Program-made: the position numbers and the translations under genes
NCBI GenBank assembly: GCA_002013415.1
Contig: MAEX01000014.1
Coordinates: 1-64,000 of the forward strand
Source: Mycobacterium sp. D16Q14
GTDB lineage: Bacteria; Actinomycetota; Actinomycetes; Mycobacteriales; Mycobacteriaceae
Direction: 5' to 3'
DNA: 64,000 bases
Notes under the pieces: model-generated
What the model saw: only the letters and a program-made list of their open reading frames with translations
The model's database searches: none
What the model was told of the DNA's origin: nothing
Shown: positions 18,112 through 26,552 of the stretch, in pieces
Layout of the letters: each line of letters opens with the position of its first letter
Numbering within the stretch: the first letter of the stretch is position 1

Positions 18112-18651
18112 ATGAAGTCCCTGAAATCGGCGCTGGCCGCCGCATCACTGGTGGTTACTTCCCTAGTCTTCCCAGGTACCGCTACCGCCGAGGTCAAGAC
18201 CACCGACGTCAGCACTCCCGTCGATGAGGGGCGCCAACTCGAGGTGCACGCCACCGCCGACTGTCGCAGGGCAGAACGGCAGTGCTACTACACCGCGAGC
18301 TTCAACCTGCGGACCCCCAGCGGGATTGAGGGATTCGGGGGCGACCTGTGGGCCAAGCAGACCACCGAACTACGCACCTCGGACCGGATGAACTACCTGT
18401 GGGTGCAGTGGGCCGACAATCCGAACACCGTGGAGCACAACGGCGGTAGCACCTGGCTGCTCACCACCGTCTACTTCGGCGGAGGCGATGTAGACCGCTT
18501 CCGGATCACCGGCACCACCCAGCCGACCGATTGGGCGACAGGGCAACCCAAGCTCGATGCCGACTACATCGTGTGCAGCCACGTCGAGGCCAGTATCGGT
18601 GGCCGCAGCGTGATCTCGCCCGACGCCTGCGCGCAGGCCCGCTTCAGCTAG
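18112..18651 (+). CDS. Secreted hypothetical protein
   Basis: The ATG at 18112 starts a classical signal peptide (MKSLKSALAAASLVVTSLVF, cleavage probably after TATA or nearby) on a 179-aa protein; the open frame back to 17908 is inside kshB. The mature region is about 150 aa with paired cysteines (DCRRAERQCYY and VCSH...DACAQ), suggesting two disulfides and a beta-rich fold. I do not recognise a family. It is 64 bp downstream of kshB, so KstR-controlled readthrough is possible. Confidence 0.8.
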   Translation: MKSLKSALAAASLVVTSLVFPGTATAEVKTTDVSTPVDEGRQLEVHATADCRRAERQCYYTASFNLRTPSGIEGFGGDLWAKQTTELRTSDRMNYLWVQWADNPNTVEHNGGSTWLLTTVYFGGGDVDRFRITGTTQPTDWATGQPKLDADYIVCSHVEASIGGRSVISPDACAQARFS

Positions 18652-18725
18652 CCGTCACCAGGTTGTTGATCTCAGCGCCGCCACACTAGCGCGGAATCCG
18701 GGCACCCAAGCAGAACATGTATGCG

Positions 18726-18799
18726 TGCTGCCCGCGTCTATGCGACAACAATTGCTCCGGCAGGAAACCCCGACAGTTGTCGCATAGAGGCGGGCAGCA
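18726..18799. repeat. Long near-perfect inverted repeat (24-bp arms)
   Basis: Arms 18726-18749 and 18776-18799 are reverse complements over 24 bp with one mismatch, around a 26-nt spacer. The arm core reads CTATGCGACAAC / GTTGTCGCATAG. No T-run follows on either strand, so it is not a standard intrinsic terminator. It lies between the secreted-protein gene and the 90-aa gene. It may be a palindromic repeat element or a regulator-binding site. Confidence 0.85.
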
Positions 18800-18830
18800 G
18801 ATGTGTGTCGTCTAAGAGATCGGTCCGACC

Positions 18831-19103
18831 ATGTCGGCGCCCGGTGGCAGGGTGCTGCACATGACCGCTCGGACCCGCTCGTTGCGCACCGAGCTGCGCT
18901 ACCTGCTCGTCCTGCATATCCATCGCCACGGACTCTCCACCGTATCCGAGATGGTCACCATGTTGACGGACATAGGTTTTGACGTAGATGGCCGCCCGTC
19001 AAAGACGATCTCGGATGCACTGCGCACCGACGTCAAACTCGACCGAGTTCGTCGCCGCGGCCGCGGCCTCTACGGTCCTGGGGCGATCCCGCGCGGCACG
19101 TAA
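18831..19103 (+). CDS. Small winged-helix-like hypothetical protein
   Basis: A 90-aa basic protein. The region LHIHRHGLSTVSEMVTMLTDIGFDVDGRPSKTISDALRTDV followed by VRRRGRGLYGPG looks like a winged helix: a helix-turn-helix with a short Arg-rich wing. It may bind DNA, but no family is named with confidence. An alternative ATG 30 bp downstream would remove ten residues. It is convergent with fadE34 and sits just beyond the long inverted repeat. Confidence 0.65.
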   Translation: MSAPGGRVLHMTARTRSLRTELRYLLVLHIHRHGLSTVSEMVTMLTDIGFDVDGRPSKTISDALRTDVKLDRVRRRGRGLYGPGAIPRGT

Positions 19104-19136
19104 CACCGCGTGCGCACCCGAGCTGACCGCTGGCTG

Positions 19137-21254
19137 TCAACGCGGCAGGCCGAGTAGCCGCTCCCCCGCCACGCTGAGCAGGATCTGGGTGGTACCTCCG
19201 GCAATCGACAGGCACCGGTCCCGCATGAACAGCCACATCTCGTGAGACTCCACCGCGCCATGGGTGTCCACGTAGTCGAGGATATGCTCCGAAAGTCCCT
19301 GACGATGACGCACACCGACGAGCTTGCGCACACTCGAGGCCGCACCCGGATCCTGACCACCGATGGCGCGCAGCGCGGTGCGCAGATCAAGCAGCGCGCC
19401 CGTCTGCGCCGAACACACGAAAACGCCGAGCGTATCGAGTTGCGCCGCATCCAGTTCGGTGTCCCCGATGAGGGCGAGCAGCGACTCCATGGCCTCGTCG
19501 AGAGTGCCACCTCCCGCCATCGCCACCCGCTCGTTGGCCAGTGTGGTGCGGGCCAGGCGCCACCCGTCGTCGACCGAACCGACCACGCACTCGTCCGGGA
19601 CGATCACACCATCCAGGAAGACTTCGTTGAACATCTCCTCGCCGGTGATCTCACGCAGCGGCCGCACGGTGATCCCGGGAGTCTTCATATCCAGCAGGAA
19701 GTACGTAATGCCTTTGTGCTTGGGAACGTCGGGGTTGGTCCGCGCCAGGCAGATCGCCCAGTCCGCGATCTGAGCCTTGGAGTTCCACACCTTCTGACCG
19801 TCGAGCTTCCACCCACCGTCGACCCGGGTTGCCTTGGTACGCAACGCCGCAAGGTCGCTACCGGCGCCGGGCTCGGAGAACAGCTGGCACCATTCAATCT
19901 CACCACGCAGCGTGGGTGCCACGAATTGCGCTATCTGCCCGGGAGTTCCGTGCTCCAGAATGGTGGGGGCCGCCCACCATCCGATGACAAGATCGGGGCG
20001 TGTGACACCCGCGGCATGCAGCTCCTGGTCGATGAGCAGCTGCTGCGCTGCCCCCGCGCCCAACCCATATGGCACGGGCCAGTGCGGAGCCAAGAAGCCC
20101 GAATCGGCCAGCCGAATCTGGTGTTCACCCCTTGGTGCAGAAGCGATTTCCGCAGCGGTGGCCGAAACTTGCGCACGCTGATTCTCCGCCTCACCGAGGT
20201 CGACGGTCAGGGAGCGGCGCGTTCCCTCCAGCGTCAGCGCGGCGGCCGTTCGCCGCCATGCCGCGGGCTTGCCCAAGAAGGACTGGAGTGCGTATGCGCG
20301 CCGCAGGTACAGGTGTGCGTCATGCTCCCAGGTGAATCCGATACCACCAAGAATCTGGATGCAGTCCTTGGTGCTGGCCAGCGCCGCATCGACGGCGACC
20401 GCCGCCGCAACGGCGGCGGATAGCGAAAGCTGCTGAGAATCACCGTCATTGGCGACAGAATCCTGCGCGCATCCGGCGGCATCCCAGACAGCGACATCGG
20501 CCTGCTCGACACGGCATAGCATTTCCGCACACATGTGCTTGATGGCCTGGAAGCTGCCGATCTGCCTACCGAATTGCTCGCGCACCTTCGCGTATTCGAC
20601 AGCGGTCCGCAGCGCCCAACGCGCCACACCGACAGCCTCGGCCGAGAGGGTCACCGTCGCCAGATCGGCGACCACGGCGGCTGGCAGGCTCACCGGATGT
20701 ACCACGGCGTCGCACAGGGTGACCGCAGCCCACGGGCGCGAGAAGTCGGTCGCCCTCTTGACGTCCACCGTGACGCCGGCACCCACGCAGTCGATCAGCA
20801 CCCAGCCGTCGAGCCCCGGGGCCAACAGCACTCCGTCGGCCGTACCCCCCAGCACCGCGGGCAACACGCCCGAGGCCAGCCCGTCGGCGATGGTCAGGTT
20901 CCCGGTGCGGGCCAGCCCCGCCGTGCGATCCCCGGCGGCCAGCGCCGCGACCAATTCCGCGGGTCCATCGGTCGCCAGCACTACCGCGGCCAGCGCACTG
21001 GTGGCAACCGGTCCCGGCACCAAAGACGCCGCGGCCTCGTCGACCATGGCGATCATGTCGTCGAATCCAGCTCCCGAACCGCCGGCGACCTCTGGTACCG
21101 CGACACCGAAAATGCCCAGCTCAGCCAGCCCGGCATAGGCAGGGCCCCACCCGTGGGGCTCGGACTCCATCTTCCGGACCGACTCGATGACAGCCGCGCT
21201 CTTGGCCCACTGACGGACAGCGTCGCGGGCGGCTTCCTGCACATCGGACGACAC
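19137..21254 (-). CDS. fadE34: Fused two-domain acyl-CoA dehydrogenase FadE34
   Basis: A 705-aa protein made of two acyl-CoA dehydrogenase units: a short, degenerate N-terminal unit (about 1-340, with REQFGRQIGSFQAIKH and QILGGIGFTWEHDAHLY) and a canonical C-terminal unit (about 375-705, with CQLFSEPGAGSDLA, GQKVWNSKAQ and IAGGTTQILLSVAGERLLGLPR). FadE34 (ChsE3) of M. tuberculosis is a single-chain version of the alpha/beta ACAD heteromers and dehydrogenates the five-carbon steroid side chain CoA ester. GTG start at 21254. Divergent from kstR across a perfect KstR operator. Confidence 0.94.
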   Translation of the reverse strand: MSSDVQEAARDAVRQWAKSAAVIESVRKMESEPHGWGPAYAGLAELGIFGVAVPEVAGGSGAGFDDMIAMVDEAAASLVPGPVATSALAAVVLATDGPAELVAALAAGDRTAGLARTGNLTIADGLASGVLPAVLGGTADGVLLAPGLDGWVLIDCVGAGVTVDVKRATDFSRPWAAVTLCDAVVHPVSLPAAVVADLATVTLSAEAVGVARWALRTAVEYAKVREQFGRQIGSFQAIKHMCAEMLCRVEQADVAVWDAAGCAQDSVANDGDSQQLSLSAAVAAAVAVDAALASTKDCIQILGGIGFTWEHDAHLYLRRAYALQSFLGKPAAWRRTAAALTLEGTRRSLTVDLGEAENQRAQVSATAAEIASAPRGEHQIRLADSGFLAPHWPVPYGLGAGAAQQLLIDQELHAAGVTRPDLVIGWWAAPTILEHGTPGQIAQFVAPTLRGEIEWCQLFSEPGAGSDLAALRTKATRVDGGWKLDGQKVWNSKAQIADWAICLARTNPDVPKHKGITYFLLDMKTPGITVRPLREITGEEMFNEVFLDGVIVPDECVVGSVDDGWRLARTTLANERVAMAGGGTLDEAMESLLALIGDTELDAAQLDTLGVFVCSAQTGALLDLRTALRAIGGQDPGAASSVRKLVGVRHRQGLSEHILDYVDTHGAVESHEMWLFMRDRCLSIAGGTTQILLSVAGERLLGLPR

Positions 21255-21288
21255 AGATTCTCCTCGGCTTGATTCGGGTACATGAGAC

Positions 21289-21302
21289 TAGAACGTGTTC
21301 TA
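21289..21302. promoter_or_regulatory. KstR operator between fadE34 and kstR
   Basis: TAGAACGTGTTCTA is a perfect 14-bp palindrome and matches TnnAACnnGTTnnA. It is 34 bp upstream of fadE34 and 144 bp upstream of kstR, consistent with control of fadE34 and autoregulation of kstR. Confidence 0.93.
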
Positions 21303-21446
21303 ATATCGTGATTGGGTTCAGTGTAGTAGGAACGCATTCAGGCTGTACAGAGCACTACCAGCGGGCCAGGGAGACCTGAAACGGCCCATGGTGATCCGTA
21401 TAGTCGTGCGCTGAACCAGAACGTGAACGCAGGGAGTAGAGACGCC

Positions 21447-22124
21447 ATGGCAACGCCTCGGACATCTAGCGCATCGGAAACCGCGCAGTCAGCTAGCGGT
21501 CATACCGACGCGACCAATCAGCCTGCCGCCGTCTCAGCACTATCCGACGACGATCTCGGTTCGACCGCGCAGCGCGAGCGCCGTAAGCGCATCCTGGACG
21601 CCACCTTGGCCATCGCCTCCAAGGGAGGCTATGAAGCGGTGCAGATGCGCACCGTCGCCGAGCGCGCGGACGTCGCCGTCGGCACCCTGTATCGATACTT
21701 TCCCTCCAAAGTGCATCTGCTGGTGTCCGCGCTGGAGCGCGAGTTCGAGCAGATCGACGCCAGATCGGATCGTGGTGCCGTCAGCGGCAGCACCGCATAT
21801 GAACGGCTGCATACGGCGATCACCCGGCTGAACCGCAACATGCAGCGCAATCCCCTACTCACCGAGGCGATGACCCGCGCCCTGGTCTTCGCGGACGCTT
21901 CCGCCGCAGGTGAGGTTGATCACGTGGGCCGGCTAATGGACGGCATCTTCGCCCGCGCGATGGCCGGCGACGACGATCCCTCCGACGGGCAGTTCCACAT
22001 CGCCCGTGTCATCTCGGATGTCTGGACCTCCAACATGATTGCCTGGTTGACGCGGCGAGCATCGGCAACTGATGTGAGCCACCGGCTTGATCGCACCGTC
22101 AGATTGCTGCTGGGAATTACCTGA
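21447..22124 (+). CDS. kstR: TetR-family repressor KstR
   Basis: A 225-aa TetR regulator with a long disordered N-terminus (about 40 residues, Ser/Thr/Ala-rich), then a helix-turn-helix (RILDATLAIASKGGYEAVQMRTVAERADVAVGTLYRYFPSK). KstR represses the genes for sterol uptake, side chain and A/B-ring degradation and is induced by steroid-CoA thioesters. The ATG at 21447 has AGGGAG ten bases upstream; a GTG at 21423 in frame is less likely. Operator immediately upstream. Confidence 0.95.
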   Translation: MATPRTSSASETAQSASGHTDATNQPAAVSALSDDDLGSTAQRERRKRILDATLAIASKGGYEAVQMRTVAERADVAVGTLYRYFPSKVHLLVSALEREFEQIDARSDRGAVSGSTAYERLHTAITRLNRNMQRNPLLTEAMTRALVFADASAAGEVDHVGRLMDGIFARAMAGDDDPSDGQFHIARVISDVWTSNMIAWLTRRASATDVSHRLDRTVRLLLGIT

Positions 22125-22181
22125 CCTGCGACGCTTGGCCTAACCAACCCTGAGTAAGTAGCGGACGTAGACTCGGGACCC

Positions 22182-24716
22182 GTGGTGAGTGCCCAAGATC
22201 TGCCCGTCGAACTGCGCCGCGCTCTTTCCGAGGTGGCCCGTACGCCCCGGCTGCTCGTGGCCTCCGACTACGACGGAACGATAGCCCCGCTGGTCAACAA
22301 CCCCGATGACGCACGCCCACATCCAGAATCGGCTACGGCGCTGCGGGCTTTGGCGGGACTGCCGTCAACAACTTCGGCGCTGATCTCCGGACGGGCACTG
22401 CGCGATTTGGCGACCCTGTCGCGACTGCCCTCCGAGGTGCATCTGGTCGGAAGCCACGGTTCGGAGTTCGATGCCGGATTTGTGCACGCCATTGACGGAG
22501 ACGCCAAGGCACTGTTGAAGACCATTGCCAACAAGCTGTCGGCGATCGCCGCCGAGTACGCCGGGGTAGCCATCGAGCTGAAGCCGGCGAGCGTCGCACT
22601 GCACGTGCGCAACGCCTCGGTAGAGGACGGCGATGCCGCGCTGGCCCAAGCACTTACCGTGGCCAACGGTTGGGGCGCGCAGGTCACCGAGGGCAAGAAG
22701 GTCCTCGAATTCGCCGTCATACCGACCGATAAGGGACAGGCGCTCGACATCCTGCGCCATCAAGAGGGTGCGACCGCCGCAGTGTTCTTCGGAGACGATG
22801 TCACCGACGAAAAGGCCTTCAAACGGTTGCACGGTCCCGACGTCGGCGTCAAGGTGGGGGACGGCGAAACACTCGCCGAATATCGCATCCCGGACACCGA
22901 ATCCGTGGGCACCGCACTGGCTTTCCTATTCGAAGAGCGCCGCACCTGGCTGCTCGGCGGACACGCCGCCCCCATCGAACGTCTCACCATGCTCGCCAAT
23001 TCGCGCACCATCGCGCTGGTGACCCCCACCGGCGGCGTCACCTGGATGTGTCATCCCGAACCCGACTCGGCCGCGGTCTTCGCGCAACTCCTCGGTGGGG
23101 ACGAGGCCGGACACTTCACGATTGGCCCCGCACGGTCAGCGCTGCCGCTGGGCCAGAAATACATCGACAGCACGATGACAGTCGAAACACGTTGGGCCAG
23201 TCTGCAAGTCACCGACTACTTGGCACCCGACGAGATCCCCGGACGCACCGATCTGATCCGGGTTGTCACCGGTGAGGCCGATGCGGTGGTCACCTTCGCC
23301 CCGCGTCCCGAGTTCGGCCAGGCTCCCGTGCAATTGGTCGCCGAAGACAACGGCGTGCGCGTGCTCGGCACCAATGATCCCATTGTGCTGCGCGCCCCCG
23401 GCGTCACCTGGAAAATCGGCGCCGACGAACAGAGCGCCACCGCGACCATCAGCCCGGCAAATGGCCCGGTGGTCCTCGAGCTACGCTGCGGCACCGAAGA
23501 TCTCGGCGAGAGCTCAGTTACTGAGCCCGAGCTACGGGAACGGGCCGAATCCTACTGGCGCGACTGGGCCCAAACCCTGACCCTCCCCGAGCGCAAGCCC
23601 GGACTGATGAAGCGCTCGGCGCTGACGTTGCGTGGGCTGGTGCACTCCGAGTCGGGCGCGATCCTGGCCGCAGCCACCACATCGCTACCGGAAGACATTG
23701 GCGGTATTCGTAACTGGGACTACCGGTACTGCTGGTTACGTGATGCCTCGATGACCGCATCGGCACTGGTGGCATTGGGATCGCTAAGCGAGGCCGAGGG
23801 CCTGCTGGGCTGGCTGCACCGGGTGCTGGAGCATCTGCCCGGTCCTGATCGCCTACACCCGCTGTACACATTGGCCGGAACGGTGCTGCCACCCGAAGCG
23901 GTGATCGACTCGTTGCCCGGGTATGCGGGCTCACGCCCGGTCCGCGTCGGCAACGCCGCCAATTCGCAAGTGCAGCTGGACGTCTTCGGCCCGGTGGTGG
24001 AACTGATCCATGACCTGACCCACGCGCGCCGGCGCCTCGGACACACCGATCCGTTGACCGATGCCGACTGGAACCTGGTGTCCGACATGGTTCTCGCCGT
24101 CGAGCGTCGGTGGCACGAACCCGATCACGGAATCTGGGAGATCCGCGGAAATCCCCGGCATCACGTCTACTCCAAAGTCATGTGCTGGGTGACCGTGGAC
24201 CGCGCCGTGAAGCTCGCCCAAGAGTTTCAGCGTGAATCACCTCCATCCTGGGCCGCACTGCGCGACGAGATTGCCGCCGAAGTCGTGGAAAAGGGCTGGA
24301 ACGAGTCGGTCAAGTCCTTCACGGCCGCCTACGACGGCACCGATCTGGATGCCGCCACCCTCTATATCGGACTATCCGGACTGATCGAGCCCACCGATCC
24401 CCGCTTCACCGCGACAGTGATCGCCACAGAGGCCGAGTTGCGCAGTGGTGCAACGGTTTACCGATACCACAGAGACGACGGTCTGCCCGGTGGAGAGGGC
24501 GGCTTCCATCTATGCGCCGCCTGGCTCGTCGAGGCGTATCTGCTCATCGGTGCGCGATCGCAGGCCGAGCTACTGTTCGACCAGCTGGTCAAGGCCACCG
24601 GCCCCACCGGCCTGCTGTCCGAGGAATACGACCCGGTGGCCGAACGCTCGCTGGGCAACCATCCGCAGGCGTACAGCCATATCGGGCTGCTGCGCTGTGC
24701 GGCCCTGCTTTCCTAA
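22182..24716 (+). CDS. Trehalose-6-phosphate phosphatase / GH15 trehalase-like fusion
   Basis: An 844-aa two-domain protein. Residues 1 to about 240 form a HAD-type trehalose-phosphatase (OtsB): nucleophile motif DYDGT at 29-33, GSHGSEFD, and the distal acidic motif FFGDDVTDEKAF near 203. From about 250 to the end is a GH15 glucoamylase/trehalase-like unit: NWDYRYCWLRDAS, VGNAANSQVQLDVFG, PRHHVYSKVMCWVTVDRA, and the late LLSEEYDP with a catalytic Glu. One polypeptide could therefore dephosphorylate trehalose-6-P and hydrolyse an alpha-glucoside, possibly trehalose itself; the GH15 substrate is inferred. It starts 57 bp after kstR; no KstR box is seen in that gap. Confidence 0.88.
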   Translation: MVSAQDLPVELRRALSEVARTPRLLVASDYDGTIAPLVNNPDDARPHPESATALRALAGLPSTTSALISGRALRDLATLSRLPSEVHLVGSHGSEFDAGFVHAIDGDAKALLKTIANKLSAIAAEYAGVAIELKPASVALHVRNASVEDGDAALAQALTVANGWGAQVTEGKKVLEFAVIPTDKGQALDILRHQEGATAAVFFGDDVTDEKAFKRLHGPDVGVKVGDGETLAEYRIPDTESVGTALAFLFEERRTWLLGGHAAPIERLTMLANSRTIALVTPTGGVTWMCHPEPDSAAVFAQLLGGDEAGHFTIGPARSALPLGQKYIDSTMTVETRWASLQVTDYLAPDEIPGRTDLIRVVTGEADAVVTFAPRPEFGQAPVQLVAEDNGVRVLGTNDPIVLRAPGVTWKIGADEQSATATISPANGPVVLELRCGTEDLGESSVTEPELRERAESYWRDWAQTLTLPERKPGLMKRSALTLRGLVHSESGAILAAATTSLPEDIGGIRNWDYRYCWLRDASMTASALVALGSLSEAEGLLGWLHRVLEHLPGPDRLHPLYTLAGTVLPPEAVIDSLPGYAGSRPVRVGNAANSQVQLDVFGPVVELIHDLTHARRRLGHTDPLTDADWNLVSDMVLAVERRWHEPDHGIWEIRGNPRHHVYSKVMCWVTVDRAVKLAQEFQRESPPSWAALRDEIAAEVVEKGWNESVKSFTAAYDGTDLDAATLYIGLSGLIEPTDPRFTATVIATEAELRSGATVYRYHRDDGLPGGEGGFHLCAAWLVEAYLLIGARSQAELLFDQLVKATGPTGLLSEEYDPVAERSLGNHPQAYSHIGLLRCAALLS

Positions 24717-24837
24717 CGGTCCATTTCGCCGCGCTACTGGCAGGCACGGGCGCGATCACTGCTGCTACCGGCGCTGCGCGTCGCCACCAAGCTCAGCGAG
24801 CGCTGACACGTTTTGCACTCTCACCACCCATCCCACA

Positions 24838-24858
24838 TAATGAAAACCGTTTTCATTA
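24838..24858. promoter_or_regulatory. Zur box (zinc-uptake operator)
   Basis: TAATGAAAACCGTTTTCATTA is an exact 10-1-10 palindrome. It agrees with the mycobacterial Zur consensus (TAATGAAAATnATTTTCATTA type). It lies 22 bp upstream of the solute-binding protein start, overlapping where the promoter must be, so Zn-Zur would shut off the operon. Confidence 0.92.
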
Positions 24859-24880
24859 CTGGAAGGGCTGGAGGTCCGCT

Positions 24881-25759
24881 GTGCACGCTCGCGTGGCTGG
24901 GTTGGCTGTGACGGTTGCGACCGTCGGAACGCTCGTGCTCTCCGGTTGCGGCCAGGCCGCCCAACGGTCCGATGAACCCACGGTGGTGGCCTCCACCGAC
25001 GCCTGGGCTTCGGTGGCCAAGGCCGTCGCAGGCGACCATGCCACGGTGAGCGCATTGGTCAGCGGCGCCAACACGGACCCGCATTCATTCGAGGTGACGC
25101 CCGCGGCGGCCGCGCAGGTCCAGGACGCCACCCTCGTGGTGTACAACGGCGACGGCTACGACCCGTTCATCGACAAGCTGCTCAAGGACGGCCAGCCCCG
25201 GATCAACGCCTATCAGCTGCTACCCGCTGACTCGATCGACAAGAATGAGCATGTGTTCTACAGCCTGAGCACCGCCAAAAAGGTAGCCGATCACGTCGCA
25301 GACGAGCTCGCCAAGGCCGACCCGGACGACGCCGATACTTACCGCGCGAATGCCAAAACATTTGGGCAGCAACTTGACTCCATCTCAGATCTGCAGCATG
25401 GCATCGCCGAGAAGGACCACGGCAAGGCGATCCTAGCGACCGAACCGGTGGCCAGTCACCTGGTCTCTCATTGCGAACTGGTCGACCGCACGCCCCACGA
25501 CTTCGCCGAAGCTGCCGAGCAAGGCCAGGACCCCTCCCCCGCGGATCTCGCCACCGCGTTGGACCTGATCAACACCAAACAGGTTGCGGCACTGCTCTTC
25601 AACTCCCAAACGGCCGGACCGGTGACCAATCAGCTCAAGCAAGCCGCCGAATCCCACGGCGTCCCGGTGGTGACGGTGACCGAAACCCTGCCGGACGACA
25701 CCGACTACATCACCTGGCAGCGACGCACCACCGAGCAGCTCGCCACGGCCCTGAGATAA
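24881..25759 (+). CDS. znuA: Zinc ABC transporter substrate-binding lipoprotein
   Basis: A 292-aa cluster A-I metal-binding protein. The GTG at 24881 follows GGAGGT (24870-24875); the lipobox is LVLSGC in the first 25 residues. The family pattern is present: ASTDAWASVAKAVAGD, then the metal-site block NTDPHSFEVTP (His), NEHVFYSL (His), a later Glu in ATEPVASHL and a C-terminal Asp region. With the Zur box just upstream, zinc is the likely substrate. First gene of znuA-znuC-znuB. The open frame continues back to 24512 into the preceding gene and is not used. Confidence 0.92.
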   Translation: MHARVAGLAVTVATVGTLVLSGCGQAAQRSDEPTVVASTDAWASVAKAVAGDHATVSALVSGANTDPHSFEVTPAAAAQVQDATLVVYNGDGYDPFIDKLLKDGQPRINAYQLLPADSIDKNEHVFYSLSTAKKVADHVADELAKADPDDADTYRANAKTFGQQLDSISDLQHGIAEKDHGKAILATEPVASHLVSHCELVDRTPHDFAEAAEQGQDPSPADLATALDLINTKQVAALLFNSQTAGPVTNQLKQAAESHGVPVVTVTETLPDDTDYITWQRRTTEQLATALR

Positions 25760-25766
25760 TGGCCGC

Positions 25767-26552
25767 ATGAGTGTCGCCACACTGCGCAATGCCTCGCTGA
25801 ATCGTGGTGGACGCACCCTCTGGGAGGATCTCGACCTGACGGTCGAACCAAGTGAGTTCATCGCGTTATTGGGCCCCAACGGTTCCGGAAAGACATCGCT
25901 GCTGCGACTGCTGTTGGGTGAAGTCCCGCTGACGCGGGGCGCGATGACCGTTGCCGACGACCTCGGATACGTCCCCCAACATCGGCTTGCCGACAACGCG
26001 CTGATCCTGCGCGCAGAGGACCTGGTGGGCCTCGGAATCGACGGACACCGTTGGGGTTTGGCGGCACTAAATCCGGCCAGCCGGGCGCGCCGTCGCACAA
26101 CGATCGACCTTGCGCTGGATCAAGTGGATGCCGGTCATCTGGCCACCAAAGCCGTCTCGTCGCTATCCGGCGGCGAGCTCCAACGGGTGCGCATCGCGCA
26201 GGCGCTGGCGGGCGATCCCGCACTCCTGCTCTGCGACGAACCCCTGCTGAATCTGGATCCCGCAAGTGCACAACAGATTTGCGCGCTGCTCGACAAAAGG
26301 CGGCGCAGCGCACGGACGGCCGTGCTGTTCGTGACCCACGAGATCAACCCGATCCTGCCGTACGTGGACCGGATCCTCTATCTGGTAGACGGGCGCTTTC
26401 GGATCGGTACCGTCGACGAGGTAATGACGACCGAGACGTTGTCGGAGCTGTATCGCGCCCAGATCGACGTGGTGAAGGTGCGCGGACAGTACGTGGTCGT
26501 GGGCGAAAACCGACAGGTCACCGAGGAATGTGCGGAGCACGCACATGAATAA
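25767..26552 (+). CDS. znuC: Zinc ABC transporter ATP-binding protein
   Basis: A 261-aa ABC ATPase: Walker A GPNGSGKTS (about residue 33), signature LSGGELQRVRIAQAL, Walker B LLLCDEP followed by LLNLD, and the switch His in VTHE. It starts 7 bp after znuA and overlaps znuB by 8 bp. Its C-terminus is rich in Glu/His (ECAEHAHE), an acidic-histidine tail that may sense or bind metal (inference). Confidence 0.93.
   Translation: MSVATLRNASLNRGGRTLWEDLDLTVEPSEFIALLGPNGSGKTSLLRLLLGEVPLTRGAMTVADDLGYVPQHRLADNALILRAEDLVGLGIDGHRWGLAALNPASRARRRTTIDLALDQVDAGHLATKAVSSLSGGELQRVRIAQALAGDPALLLCDEPLLNLDPASAQQICALLDKRRRSARTAVLFVTHEINPILPYVDRILYLVDGRFRIGTVDEVMTTETLSELYRAQIDVVKVRGQYVVVGENRQVTEECAEHAHE

Noticed and set aside
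19242-20423. A 393-aa plus-strand open frame
   Set aside because: Antisense to fadE34.
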